Shown here one piece after another: positions 11,401-23,400 of a stretch of 64,000 nucleotides of DNA (the first letter of the stretch is position 1; the number at the start of each line of letters is the position of its first letter). The notes under the pieces are model-generated. The model saw only the letters and a list, made by a program, of their open reading frames with translations, was not told where the DNA came from and searched no databases. Made by a program: the position numbers and the translations under genes. This DNA comes from Protea cynaroides (lineage: Eukaryota > Streptophyta > Magnoliopsida > Proteales > Proteaceae), in assembly GCA_028583415.1 (NCBI GenBank), contig CM053266.1, positions 36,699,758 to 36,763,757 of the forward strand, in the 5' to 3' direction.

Positions 11401-12926
11401 TCATTTGAGAACCATTAACCATAAATTTGGGACTCACAAGCATAGTTGTCAAGGCATTGCCTAGGCGCCTAGGCAGCCTTGTGACGCCTTGGAAAATCGG
11501 GCACCTTGGTCTCCTAGGCAGGCGCCTTGATCCCCTAAGCAAGCGCCTTGAACGCCTAGGCGTCCAGTCAGGCCTCCAACGCCTTGATTCACCTTGGGGC
11601 CTTGACAACCATACTCACAAGTTATTCTGTGGAATTTAACAATGTCTATTATACCTCATTTATCACAATGTCGCATACATGCATTTCAGCTCTTGCAGAC
11701 AGCCTCTCCAATGTTTGCTTCAACAAAAATCTATACTATGTTTTCATCAACATTGAAACCTGTTTCTCTAAGAAGGAGTACCCGTGTTTGAGTGCCTCCC
11801 AATCGTCTCCAAGCCTTGCAGGACATCTCTGGTGGTTCCTCACCCAGTCAACTGGCTATTCCAAGCAATTGACCGGATGAATAGATTAGACAGATTGAGG
11901 TTCAGATGAGGAGCTTAGCTACCATGTTGTTGCCTTTGATTGCATCTCAGTGTATCTCTTGTTAGCTTCAAGGAACATCCCTCCCCATATCAGGGGTAGG
12001 TCTCTCCCAAGAAGCGTGGCAGCCCAATGGGATTGTATTTATTTTTTCGTTCTTCTTTTATTCACTTACACTTTCCGCCGGAGGAGCATCTCTTGGATTT
12101 TTAGGCTTATTGAATATATTTTTACTGAACCATCGGAAGAACAAAAAAAAAAAAAAATAAAAAAAAAAAACTGAATCAGTCATCAGCATTCAGTGTTTTA
12201 TGAGTAACAAGAAGTGAGGAAATCAATGAAGATAAGCTGTTATGTCTGATTTAGAATAAAAAAGTACACGTCTACAGCAATGAGATATGATATGTGCAAT
12301 GGAAGGTTCTAAAGGAGGAGAAGACTGAAAAGGAGATTAAAAAAAAATAAAATTAAAGGCAGTAAGATAGGACATCAGGACTACTGATTTAGCAAGAGAT
12401 AACAGGATTTAAGTAAATGAACACACGTACTTGGCTTGAGGCTTTGTCATGTTGATTTAAAGGGTAGTAAACTTCCTCTCCAACCCCCCCCCCCCCCAAA
12501 AAAAAAAAAAACACCCCGCAAATAAAAAATAAATAAAAATAAAAATAAATAAAAGAAAAAAAACACACACACACAAAACACAGAAACAAAGCGGCCGGAA
12601 TATACATACATATATATCCTCCCATGCTAGCTCGAGAATCCGCAGCGACCATGACTCCCTCTTTAAAGATGAAAGCGAGCGTCGTGGTACCCTTTGCATG
12701 CTTCAGCGTTTGTTTGGCTTCTTTCTGAAAGCCATCAAACTGAAACAAGGGAAAATCAGCCTTCATAGAACCCCGAAATACTGATAGTTTAATATGATTG
12801 ATCGTAACTCACGTCAATGGTACTGGGAAGTTCAAAGGACGGGGCTCTTAAGAACCCGCCGCTAAGCTCGTCATTAACCCCCAACAGCGAGGGAGCTGAT
12901 TCAAGACCGCTCATATCAATCATCAT
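6078..12926 (-). CDS. PBE: 20S proteasome subunit beta type-5 (PBE)
   Basis: Catalytic chymotrypsin-like subunit of the 20S core that degrades ubiquitinated proteins in cytosol and nucleus. Coding exons in transcript order are 12813-12926, 12610-12739, 8718-8824, 6715-6849, 6509-6612, 6324-6424 and 6078-6205. All have GT..AG borders and phases join cleanly to 272 aa. A 55-residue propeptide ends at ...HAKG, releasing Thr56 as the N-terminal nucleophile (TTTLAF). In mature numbering Asp17 (AADSRAS), Lys33 (SVKK) and the S1-pocket residue Met45 (GTMAGG) are all present. The sequence is conserved to the C-terminal GELHYKYYPV region. Of two tandem ATGs at the start, the upstream one is used here; the second (12921-12923) is equally possible. 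Introns 2 (3.8 kb) and 3 (1.9 kb) are swollen by repeats. Divergent from TGD2. Confidence 0.96.
7025..7910. mobile_element. Non-autonomous hAT-type TIR element in PBE intron 3
   Basis: Ends are inverted: CATAGTTAGTTAATATG on the left and its complement, with one change, on the right. The flanks GTTCGGAA (7017-7024) and GTTCAGAA (7911-7918) form an 8-bp target duplication with one mismatch. The interior is AT-rich with many ATACG/CGTAT words and has no transposase. A related but different-length copy lies at 54730-55316. Confidence 0.75.
8402..8443. repeat. (GT)21 microsatellite in PBE intron 3
   Basis: Forty-two bases of perfect GT dinucleotide repeat. The surrounding short ORFs that read into it are artefacts. 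Confidence 0.97.
11441..11612. mobile_element. GC-rich MITE built of CCTAGGCG words, in PBE intron 2
   Basis: The ends ATAGTTGTCAAGGC and ...GCCTTGACAACCAT are inverted repeats. The identical flank ACTCACAAG occurs at 11432-11440 and 11613-11621, an 8 or 9 bp target duplication. The interior repeats GCCTAGGCG and GGCGCCTTG words and is far more GC-rich than its surroundings. Similar words recur at about 21735-21850 and 22205-22245. Confidence 0.75.
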
Positions 12927-14949
12927 GATTCACACCTAAAACAAAAGAAAATTAATAACTGATGACATAAGTTCAGAACAATCAAGAACTCAATTCATTG
13001 TGATTCTAGCTAGGAACTTCATCGAAACATCCACTAGAGAATAAACATGGTGTGGAGACGAATCAAGTTACAAGAATCTGAGTCCAATAAAGCATAGAGT
13101 GGTTCATAAGTAAAAATGAAGAAAGAAAAAGGGAAGCAGATTGCATATATTGTCCAAGTCTTGTAATTGAAAAAGTTTCATGGAAAAACCCTACATCAAG
13201 AAGATGTTTAATTGAAATTTTTTATCAACAAAATAAGTATAAAAACCTAGAAATCCATGTAGTGGGATTCGATTTCCCTAGTGTAACAGACTACTAAATA
13301 ACTTTCTAAGACACAAACACCATTTATAACAGAAAAGTGAAATCCATACTGAAACTTTGTAGCCGAAAAATAGTGGAAGAAATATAAAGGATTCAAAGAT
13401 TTGTTAGGCTGTTGGAGGAGACGAAATAAACGAAAGATGACTTGGATGGAACATAAAGAAACGTTGGTCCAGTGTTTTAAAAAAACCAGGAAACTTAACT
13501 GACCCGCTGGACCAATTGATTAAAACCAGAACCGATCTGGACCGCTTACCAAACGCGTTGGGTAAAGCTCATAGTGGTTGTTAATCGCTCGTTCATGATG
13601 TAAGGGTGTAACCAGATGGTTGCCTGACAGATTACATATCAAAACCTTGACCAAAGGACCATTGGTTTGTCTAAATCCTTAAACCCTAAATGTCCCACAT
13701 TCCCCCTTCTCCCCGCTTCATTCTCCCTCTCCACAACTCTAACGCTCCCTTTGTGACACAAAGGCTGCTAATCTACTATTGTTTCTGTTTATTCATGGCC
13801 TCCATTGCCTTCTTTGTTGAAAGGTATGATTTCATACATCAATAGTCTTTATTTTTGTGACTTCTTATGTTGTAGTCCATGGGAATTTATGGTCTGCATC
13901 TGCCACATGAGCCTTATCTTATTTAATGATAGTGTCATTTAACTCTCTACTACAACAATAATTTACAATGTTGAAGGTAGAAGAACTGAATAAAAAATCC
14001 TATGTTATATAAAAGGTTAAACATTTCAGACTTACGATGGCCAACACGCTTGGACGTTGTCACGGCTTCAATGCTCTTAGTAACAAGCCCCATTAGGTTA
14101 GGATCCAAATCGTCTCATCCCTAAGATTTGGGAGGCGTGGCGGCGACCCCATTGGATGGTCGCCATATGAAGGTCGGATGAATCCGACCCCTCCGTTCGA
14201 GCCGACAAGCCGAGCGACAAGAGAGTATCGACTAGAACGGAGGGGTCGTATTCATCCGACTCCCACATGACGATCATCCAATGGGGTCGCCGCCATACCT
14301 CCCAAATCTGAAGGATGAGACGATTTGAATCCATTGGGGTTAAACCATCCCAAACGACAAACAGAGTATATACTTAAAAAAAAAAAAAAAAAAAAAAGGG
14401 AGTATAAATTCTTGTTTCCAATTCCAAAAGAAAACTAAAAGAAAAAAGAAAAAATTTATTGCATAACAGTTGGCAGAATTGAATTGATTAATATAAAAAC
14501 GAATAGCATAAGTGATTGTAGACCAATTGATTTTCATCGTCAGAATTCTTTATAGAAAAAAATGAAATTATGAAATGCTAAATTATGCTTAATAACTTGC
14601 AAATGGGTTGGTAATTTGCTGCAAGTATCTGAGGCGAAATCCCGGGTTCAGCCGGAGGTATTCCTTTGTTTTTCAACGGTGGCGCTTTTGCTTGTTTTTC
14701 GATTTTTATAATTTTATGTAGGTTTTCTTCACTTCACTTCACTTCAGGGTTCCCTCGAGATTGTTGGATTTGGAAAAAATTTTCAAGCTAGACGAGTTTG
14801 TTTCTGCTCGTTCCTTTGATTATTCATGATAAGTCCCATGGATAGATTTCTTGGATGAATTTCGTTTCTTCATTAATGTAACGAATTCCAGACAGATTAC
14901 CTGTTTTAGGTTCCTAGGGCATTACTTAAAGTTTCGGTGAATTGGGAAG
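12927..14949. other. Divergent intergenic region between PBE and TGD2
   Basis: Carries both promoters. I see no clear TATA box for either gene, which is common for housekeeping genes. A 252-bp foldback repeat lies at 14088-14339. No coding sequence recognised. Confidence 0.55.
14088..14339. repeat. Foldback (long inverted repeat) element
   Basis: The left arm beginning CCCCATTAGG..CAAATCGTCTCATCC is mirrored by the right arm ending GGATGAGACGATTTG..CCATTGGGG. The two arms are about 110 bases each, nearly complementary, and separated by a short CGACAAG-rich loop. It can fold into one long hairpin. I find no clear target duplication. The 78-codon ORF across it is a by-product of the palindrome. 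Confidence 0.8.
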
Positions 14950-17450
14950 ATGGTTGGGAGTCCATGGGTTCAGGTCTCTACTTGCCCTACTGTATTGCGC
15001 ACTCCACTGTTTTCCTTCCAGGGCGAGTCTTCGCGCAATTTCTTGCCGTGTAGACCGTCGAAGAAACTCGTTAGTGTCAAAGCGAGCTCAGCTGATACAG
15101 GACAGAGTTCCCCGGTGCAGTCATCTTCAGAGAAGAAAAACCCACTTGCGGTTATCATGGATGTCCCTGGGGCTATTTGGAGGCAAACTTTGCGTCCTCT
15201 TAGTGATTTTGGGTTTGGTAAAAGGAGCATTTGGGAGGGTGGTGTCGGGGTATTTGTGGTTTCTGGGGCTCTTCTCTTCGCACTTAGTTTGGTTTGGCTG
15301 AAAGGTTTCTATATGAGATCCCGATCGAGGACGTATCAGGCGGTGTTTGAATTTTCTCAGGCTTGTGGGATTTGCATGGGAACGCCAGTCAGGATTAGAG
15401 GGGTGACCGTTGGTAACGTCATTCGGATCAATCCTTCCTTGAAAAGCATTGAAGCAGTAGTCGAGGTGCGTTGCCTGCTGAAAATTTGACTGTGCAAAGC
15501 TTTATTAGGACTTGACTTGTCTCTCTTAGGGTTTTATCTTGAGGAGAAACAATTTGATGTCCTCAACTGTTTGTCTTGTTTTCTCGTTGCCACTTGTAAC
15601 CCATGTTGCACCATGCTCATTGATTCATTGGACTGGTTATTCACGTCTTGTGTTACATGAGATAATTCTCAACAGTCAGTACTATAGTAAAGTACATCGC
15701 AGCCTTGGGAAGGCGATATGTGACTATTATGAATAGTCGAGCAGCATGCAGTACGATAGGCAGTCTTTTGAATTGATATACTGAACTAATAATCACGTAG
15801 ACAGTAGAGAAGTTGGAGTTGTAGTCTTGTAGATACCTCGGACGTTATCCTGAACTAATAATCATGTAGATGGTACAGAAGTTGATGTTATAGATACCTT
15901 GGCCGTCACATTATTCACCTTTTTTTAGCCTCATATACAGTTGTAGATGCAACTTAGTGTCCCACTCCAGTGGCATAATGTAGCCCATTCCTTTGGTTAG
16001 AAAGCTGGATGTGGTACTGTTTTGTACTCTGTAGAGAATTCTGAATTTGATATTCTTGATAACTTATGATTGTTTGCCTTCTGTTATATGTAGATAAGTG
16101 TAGAATATTATTTTAACATCTGTCTCTGAATTGTGGCTGCCGATCTTATGCATCCTTCTTTTTTTTGAAGTTTGTGGCAGGCAGTGCAAAAGCACTGTTA
16201 GAGACTTAGAGTTGTCAGTTAGAATGGGTTTACCCTAATGTTGGACAGTGAGCATGTATAACTTCATGAACTATTCTGTTGTTCATGCATGAGGTGGCCT
16301 CTCGAGTTGACATATTTTTGATTGGTGATGTTAAAGTGGGTTAAAGGAAACTTTCAAAGAGTAATCTGTTGGATTTGGAGTTGAATTAACGCATATGGAG
16401 TTCTCCAACTTAATGGAAACTTAGTGAGAAAGGTGCATCATTAAGATTGGACATACTGTACAATTGCAATCAAACTGAAGGAAACATCTTTTCAGAACAA
16501 GTGTAAGATATTTATGCTTTGCAGAGTGAGATGAGAAAATATCTGAAGAACTTTGTTTTGCCAATAGAAATATTACCTCAACCAAAGATAGGACTCTAGA
16601 TGGATTGGAATGATGTAACAGGATCCATGTGGCTGGCTTCAAATGTTGAATTTATTTTGTTGATGATGATGATGATGATGACTCCAATTGAAATTTCTAC
16701 ATCAGATCCATTTTCCTGTGATAGTTATGTCTAAAGAATTTATCAGATATTGGAGGATTTTGTTATTGAACAATTTAAAATTACAGTATGCATGATATTG
16801 ACCATTCTATAAATTCACTGAACTATTGTAGTTCATCTGTTCATTCACAATTTTGATGAGAATTTTATCCTGTCTTTTACAGGTGGAAGATGATAAAATA
16901 ATCATACCTCAGAATTCACTGATTGAGGTGAATCAGTCTGGACTTCTTATGGAGACCCTGATTGATGTTACACCTCGGGATCCACTTCCAACACCTTCAG
17001 TGGGACCTCTTGATCCTGAATGTGTTAAAGAAGGTCTTATTGTATGTGACAGGCAAAAGATAAAGGGACACCAAGGAGTAAGTATGGATGCATTGATTGG
17101 GATATTCACCCGCCTTGGACATGAAATGGAAGAAATCGGTATTTCCAAAAGCTATGCATTAGCTGAACGAGTTGCATCTGTTATTCAAGAAGCAAAACCA
17201 CTCCTCAAAAGGGTGCGCATCAGCATCTTAAACTTGCACATTTTTCAGATATTCATGTGTTTATTTGTTCCTTTATTGACATTCTGCATTTAAAAATTCC
17301 CTTGCTCCTGATTGTCCTCTCTACCAGTTCAATGATAGTTCACAATGTTTTTACACTGCCTGTCTCAAGATGTATATGCTTTTTTCAAGAGAAATTAGTT
17401 CGTTGCAGTAAAGTAAATGATGAAACTGGTTAGAATTACTGTGTTGCCCA

Positions 17451-17481
<31 letters not shown>

Positions 17482-20400
17482 GTGTATATTCCAGAAATAT
17501 TGGATTTCAGCTAGTAAACTGAAACTTGGAACCGTCTTGAAAAGTTGGGGTTCATTCAGATTCATCAATTTTGGCCTTTCTGTGAAAACCTGAAATTTCG
17601 GCTGAAATTTTCTACCTTCAAATTCATAAACTTAGATTTAGAAAAAGGAAAAACCATCAATTTTCGTGTGCTCTCGATGTCCTGGATCCCTATAATTGGA
17701 GAGTTGATCCCACTAATTTGGGGTTTAGCCCTCTTGATGCATTTCATGACTATTTGACAGAGCTGCCTCATCATTTCCTTGCATCTACCACCTGCTTCAG
17801 TTAACTTGGAACCGCTTTACAGATATGAACAAGAACTCCTTTAATGTCAAGGCGTCATGGTGCTGGTCCGGGTTGGGAAACCCAATTTGGATCTGCTATT
17901 GGGCCCACCTAAGCAATAGAGTGCTCAAGAAACAAGAACATAGGCAAAAAAATAGTAATAACTCAAGTGTTTCAAAGTGGGTGGCAATTCTGTAATTATG
18001 TGGCTGTCTTGGACTCCTTTTGGGTAGATTGACAACTTAAGGGACAGATGTGGAATTAGTATAAAGAATGGTTACTGAATAGCCTTAATGGGCAGGGGTA
18101 GTTATGGAACAAAAGATAAAATAAAGATAAGATGAAATAGACTAAAGAAGAAGGCATATTGAGAAAACTGGTTATAATCTTAAGTTGACACGTTGGGGAA
18201 GAATGGTTGTCTTCTTCTTCAACAATGGAGACAAGAAACAGGGAAAGAGGCGGTTAACCAGCCACCGTTGCTGCTTCTGTTTTCTATTCTCCACAAGTTG
18301 CTCTCTGCATATTTATTACCTCTAACCGCTGCGAGGCTTTATATGTGCTCTACTACTGCTGCTCTGCATTTGTTACTGGCCCCTGCTATTAATCTGCTGC
18401 TATTTCTGTTCTGTACCTGCTAGATACTCCTTGTGGCTGGTACTATTATTGATCTACTATTATTAATACACTGCTGATCTACTGGTATTGATCTTCTATT
18501 ACTGTTGAACTGCTACTGCTGATACTGTTCTTACTACTGAGATCTGTATGCTGCTGTTATTGTCGATACCCTGTTTCTGGTGGTGCTTGCTGCGCACTAG
18601 AGTTGAATCGAACCCTATTGATTCATCTATTCCCTTCGTGAGATTTTGGCCATAAGTTTCTCCATTTTGGCTGATTTTACCTGCAGACCCCTAGGCCGAG
18701 CCCTCGCTGGAGACCAGAGTTACACAGTGAAACTCAGAGCTGCTAGGCCTTCTTCTGCCCAAACTGAGTTGCAGAGTTTCCTCTCTTCTGATCCTTCTCC
18801 GTTGGGTCTGCTGATGCGTGCCTACATGAGGTCTGCTAGTTGCGACTCCAAGCATAAGAGTTCAGCCCCATCCGATTTGTTTTGAAGGAGTTTGTTCGTC
18901 TGGAAGCAGATCTACCTTCCACCTCTCTGCTTCTGGTTGTGAAACAGCTCTAATGAAGGTAGAAGAATTCCTTTGTGTTTTTTTTTTGGGTAGAAGAATT
19001 CCTTTGTTTTGTTACATGTCCTTTATTCTGGTTTCCAGAATTGCCCTTGATCTTAAGAGTTAGATCTGTTTGTCTTATTTTGTCATCTCTTCCAAGTTTT
19101 TCCTTAGCTTTATAATGCCTCCCACGTCCTATCCTTTATTAAAAGCCTTGTCTTGCTTCCTAAATTACAATATTGCCATCCATCTTTGCAAACCTTGAAT
19201 TAATTGCTGATTTGGTGTTCTCTTGTTTGGATGGGCCCATAGCTGATCCAATCACAGTTTTTTGAGCCGGGTCCTTTCCTTTTTTTCCTTTACCTTGGGT
19301 TATACCGGTGATTACCATAATGCGACTAGGGTCCATTTGTTCCATTCCTAAGGGTTTGTTTGCCTTTCCATGATGTCCCAAACAGTTCCCTCATAATTTT
19401 GAATCCAACCATCGGATCGACTTCAAATTTGGATATTTTGTTCCTAGTGTTATTTTACACAATATATCCTATTGTGTCGTTGGCTATTGGCTGCTTATTG
19501 TTGCTACCGACAGGAGGTGATTGGAGGTTATTTTATTGGGTTCTTAATTGCCGTTGCTATTTCTTATGAGATTTATTCTGTTGCTCATCCTTCAAGATGT
19601 TGTTTATTGCTGTTGTTGTCTGTTGCACATCTTGTGCATTATCTGTCCACATGGAATGCTCCACGTGAGGGGGGGAAGGAGCCTACGTGTTGCTCATGAT
19701 GCAACCTACTACCTATTGCATGTGATGCAACCTACTACTTGTTGCGATGCAACCTACTACCTATTGCACGTGATGCAACCTCTACTATCAGTTGCACGTG
19801 ATGCAACCTCTACTACCAGTTGTACATGATGCAACCTCTACTACCAGCTGCACATGATGCAACTTGTATGATGGCAAAGAGGGTTCAAAGCAAGTCAAAT
19901 TAACAAGCCCTCTTTGCTACAGGATCTTAATTCAGTCCAATACAAAATCTGCAGAGAAAAGTAATGAAGAAAACCACTTATCTTGAAATCTAACCCTTGA
20001 AATCACTTGAAACTTGATGTGAAATACTCTTTAGGATGTACTTGAAGAAATATCCAATTTTGGAGATGATCTGATCACAGATGAGAGAGATGTGATTTTT
20101 TTGAAAACTACCTATCATCTGAAAACGGGACTGGTTTAGTTAGAGCTGGTCGATATGATTTTAATCTTTAATCCCACGAGCTTTCGTTGATCAAATCAGC
20201 ACTTAATGGTATCGCAATTCAGTATGCAATAATAAGAATTTGAAAGAATTAACAGAAGGACAAGAAAACATAAAACAGAATATTTCGGTTGAGTCTCACA
20301 ACCTATGAGACTCAACCAGAAAATCAAGAGCTAAACTCTCTTCTTTTTTCTGGTCTAAATCTGTTGGCTCTCTTCTTCTTTATCTTATTTATAGACTTAA

Positions 20401-23400
20401 GAAAGATTACAAAATAAGGAAGGATTTAGTCCTCTTAAAAAAAAATATCCTAAGATAAATTAAAAGGGAAACTTGCCTTTATAGATTTAGGAAAGTTTCC
20501 AATCTAAAAAATATCCTAAGATAAATTAAAAGGGAAACTTGCCTTTATAGATTTAGGAAAGTTTCCAAAAAAACAACTTACAAAATATCAATCCATAACT
20601 TAACTTTAGGAAACAAAATCTAAGAATAATTTAGGAAAGAAATAACAAAAGAAGGAAAATTTCTGCTGTTGGTACTGTTCACGTGAACAGTACCGTGAAC
20701 ACTGTTCACGTGAACAGTGTGGGTTGGTCTTTGGGTTGGTCCAATGGACCAATATCGACTGGTTCTTTGGGCTGACCCATTATCGACTTGAGCTTGGGCC
20801 TTCTTGGACTGCATCAGTGTATTACTAATTGCACGTGGTGCAACCTCTACTATCAGTTCGTGTTTGTTAGCTCGTGTTGAAGTTTACTACTACCTTTTTG
20901 CTAACGTTGAAGTCTACTACCCCTTCGCTCTTGGAAGAGCCTACTTCTACCAGTTACACGAGATGCAACCCTGTACGTGATGTTGAATTATAGGGTATCT
21001 GGCAACCTGTCTACTGCTACCACTACTTGGTTTGTAATAACCTATATTGTGCTGCTATCTGTTGCTACTTCTACCACCTGCTTTACTTGGGAAGAATTTA
21101 TGTTGGTTGGTGTTCATGAGTTGGTGTTACAACCTGAAGACCGGTGTTGCGGTTTATATCTATTTTTTTATGTTCCAAGCTGGCATGTTCCAGCTTGAGG
21201 GGGAGTGTTAAAGAGTGGGTCTGTAGTATTACCCTATCTTTATCTCTACCAGAGTCGTTATTAGCTTAACTAGCAGGGCCAGTACTGGACTATATTGCTT
21301 GAGTTTAGTTGTTTTCCTTTTATTCTTTATTGTAAGTCCTATTGGGTCTTATTTCTCTAGTAGTACTAGGCCCTTATCTTGTAACTAGTTAGACCTATTT
21401 AATACGATATCGTGGAAGGGGACCACACACACTTCCATCGACGTCACTGTCTTCTCGCCTTCTCTCTTTCTTTCTATTTTGTTACAAATTGTAGGATACA
21501 TTTTATATTTAAAAGAAAAATAAAAAGAGTATAAAATTGGAAACAAATTTAAGACTCAGTTGGGGATTAAAATCAAATCTAAAAGGAATGTAATAGCTAG
21601 CTAACAAGTAATAAACATAGAAATAAGTAAATCCTATCTAAATTCCCCAATTTACATGGTTATCCCAAAAAACAATATAATCCTACAAAGATTCCTATCC
21701 AAAACCATCTCATCTTGTGGGCCCACCACTGCATCACGTCGCTTAGGTGACGACCCTTAGGCATCCAGGTGAGGTTCCGCAGGCTGGGCTCTAGGTCGCT
21801 TTATGTATTTCACAAAAGGCGACCGCCTTTGATGCCGAGGCAGGCGCTTCTTGTATGTATATATGTTTGTTTATTTTTTATTAGATAAACTGATTCCATT
21901 TATAAGAAACTTACTGGGTTTTGTAAATGTTATCATGGAGGTGAGACATATGGAATAAATTGTTATAAAAGGGAAAAAAAGAACAACAAAATGAAAACCA
22001 AGCTTCTTCATGTTCGCTCTGTAAGTTTGAAACGGTGAAATGTTGATTCTTTAGTGGGCCATGGTTAAATGTTGATTCTTTAGTTGGCTGTGGTTAAATG
22101 TTGATTCTTTAGTTGGCTGTGGTTAAATGTTGATTCTTGATGTAGCATATAAGAGTAATTATCTCATTTCTATACTCGACTTAATGGATACATAAAAAAA
22201 TTACCAGGGCCCCTAGGCAATGATTAGGCGGGCGCCTTGTTGCCTAAGCTCATGTAGGACAGTCTAGGGGTTAGGTCTTTCTACACTCATAGAAATACTA
22301 GGCAATTATCTAATGGCTATCTAATTGAGATGAACTCTACAACTACAAGTGGAGATACAAGTGTTGACTCACAGCTAGGACTTCTGACCAGCAACAACTA
22401 GAAAACTTAGGCTCTGATACCAAAACTGATGGAGGACAGCCTAGGGGTTAGGTCTTCCTACACTTACAGCAATACTAGGCAACAGAATTACCTCATGGCT
22501 ATTAATTGTGATGGGCAGCAACATACATGACATGCATATTGGAGATAAACAGCTGTAGTAATAGGACATAAACAATATATACCTAGGCTATATAACTCAA
22601 ACTTAGCAATATTCAATTAGGTGAAATAATAGTTCGGTATTAGGCAGCATTAGGTCAAATTATACTAGGCAGGAATTTTTAAGAACCTTAAAATGTTAGG
22701 GCTAAGTTTTAATACACAAAGAAACCAGCTTTCATATCAATGTCAGTAACCAAGGATTAAAATCTCGGAACTCGAGGGTTTCTTGACCCTTGAGGAAACC
22801 GCGATCTCCAAGGTCTCGGTCGAGATCCTACCGAAACTCCAGAAGGCTAAAAATGAGAGTTTCGACATGTTTTTGTTCATTTTGAGGCCATTTTAAGGCT
22901 ATATACTATAGGGAAATATTAATTTAATATATATAAACACAATTAAAACATAAAATTGTAAAACTAATGATATTGTGGGAAAATCATACATTCATTAATT
23001 TTATATTATTGTGTTAATAATACACCATGTTAGATTATAATATAATATTATTATATTATTTTATACGATGAATATCTTGGAAAAAATCCTTATTTGTTAA
23101 TGGACTAAGTGGGCCACTTGATGAGAGAGAGAAAGAGAGAGAGAAGGAGATTATGAGTTAAAACAAAAGGGTGGTCCAACCCGGCAGACATCATGTGATG
23201 GATATATTTCTCACCTGGTGTACTGTCTTTCTCTTTCCCCTTAGCTATGTGAAGAACTCTGTTTCAATTCTTTCCTCAATACCTTGGCCTTAGCCTTTTC
23301 TTGGTCTGGTCAATAACATTACACAAAAGTTCTCTTAGTAACTCTCTTAATTGTCTCAGAAAACTATTAATCTTACTGACCCTGAGGAATGACCAAAAGG

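Noticed and set aside
14098..14334. 78-codon minus-strand ORF in the foldback
   Set aside because: It follows the inverted repeat exactly and has no domain; an artefact of the palindrome.
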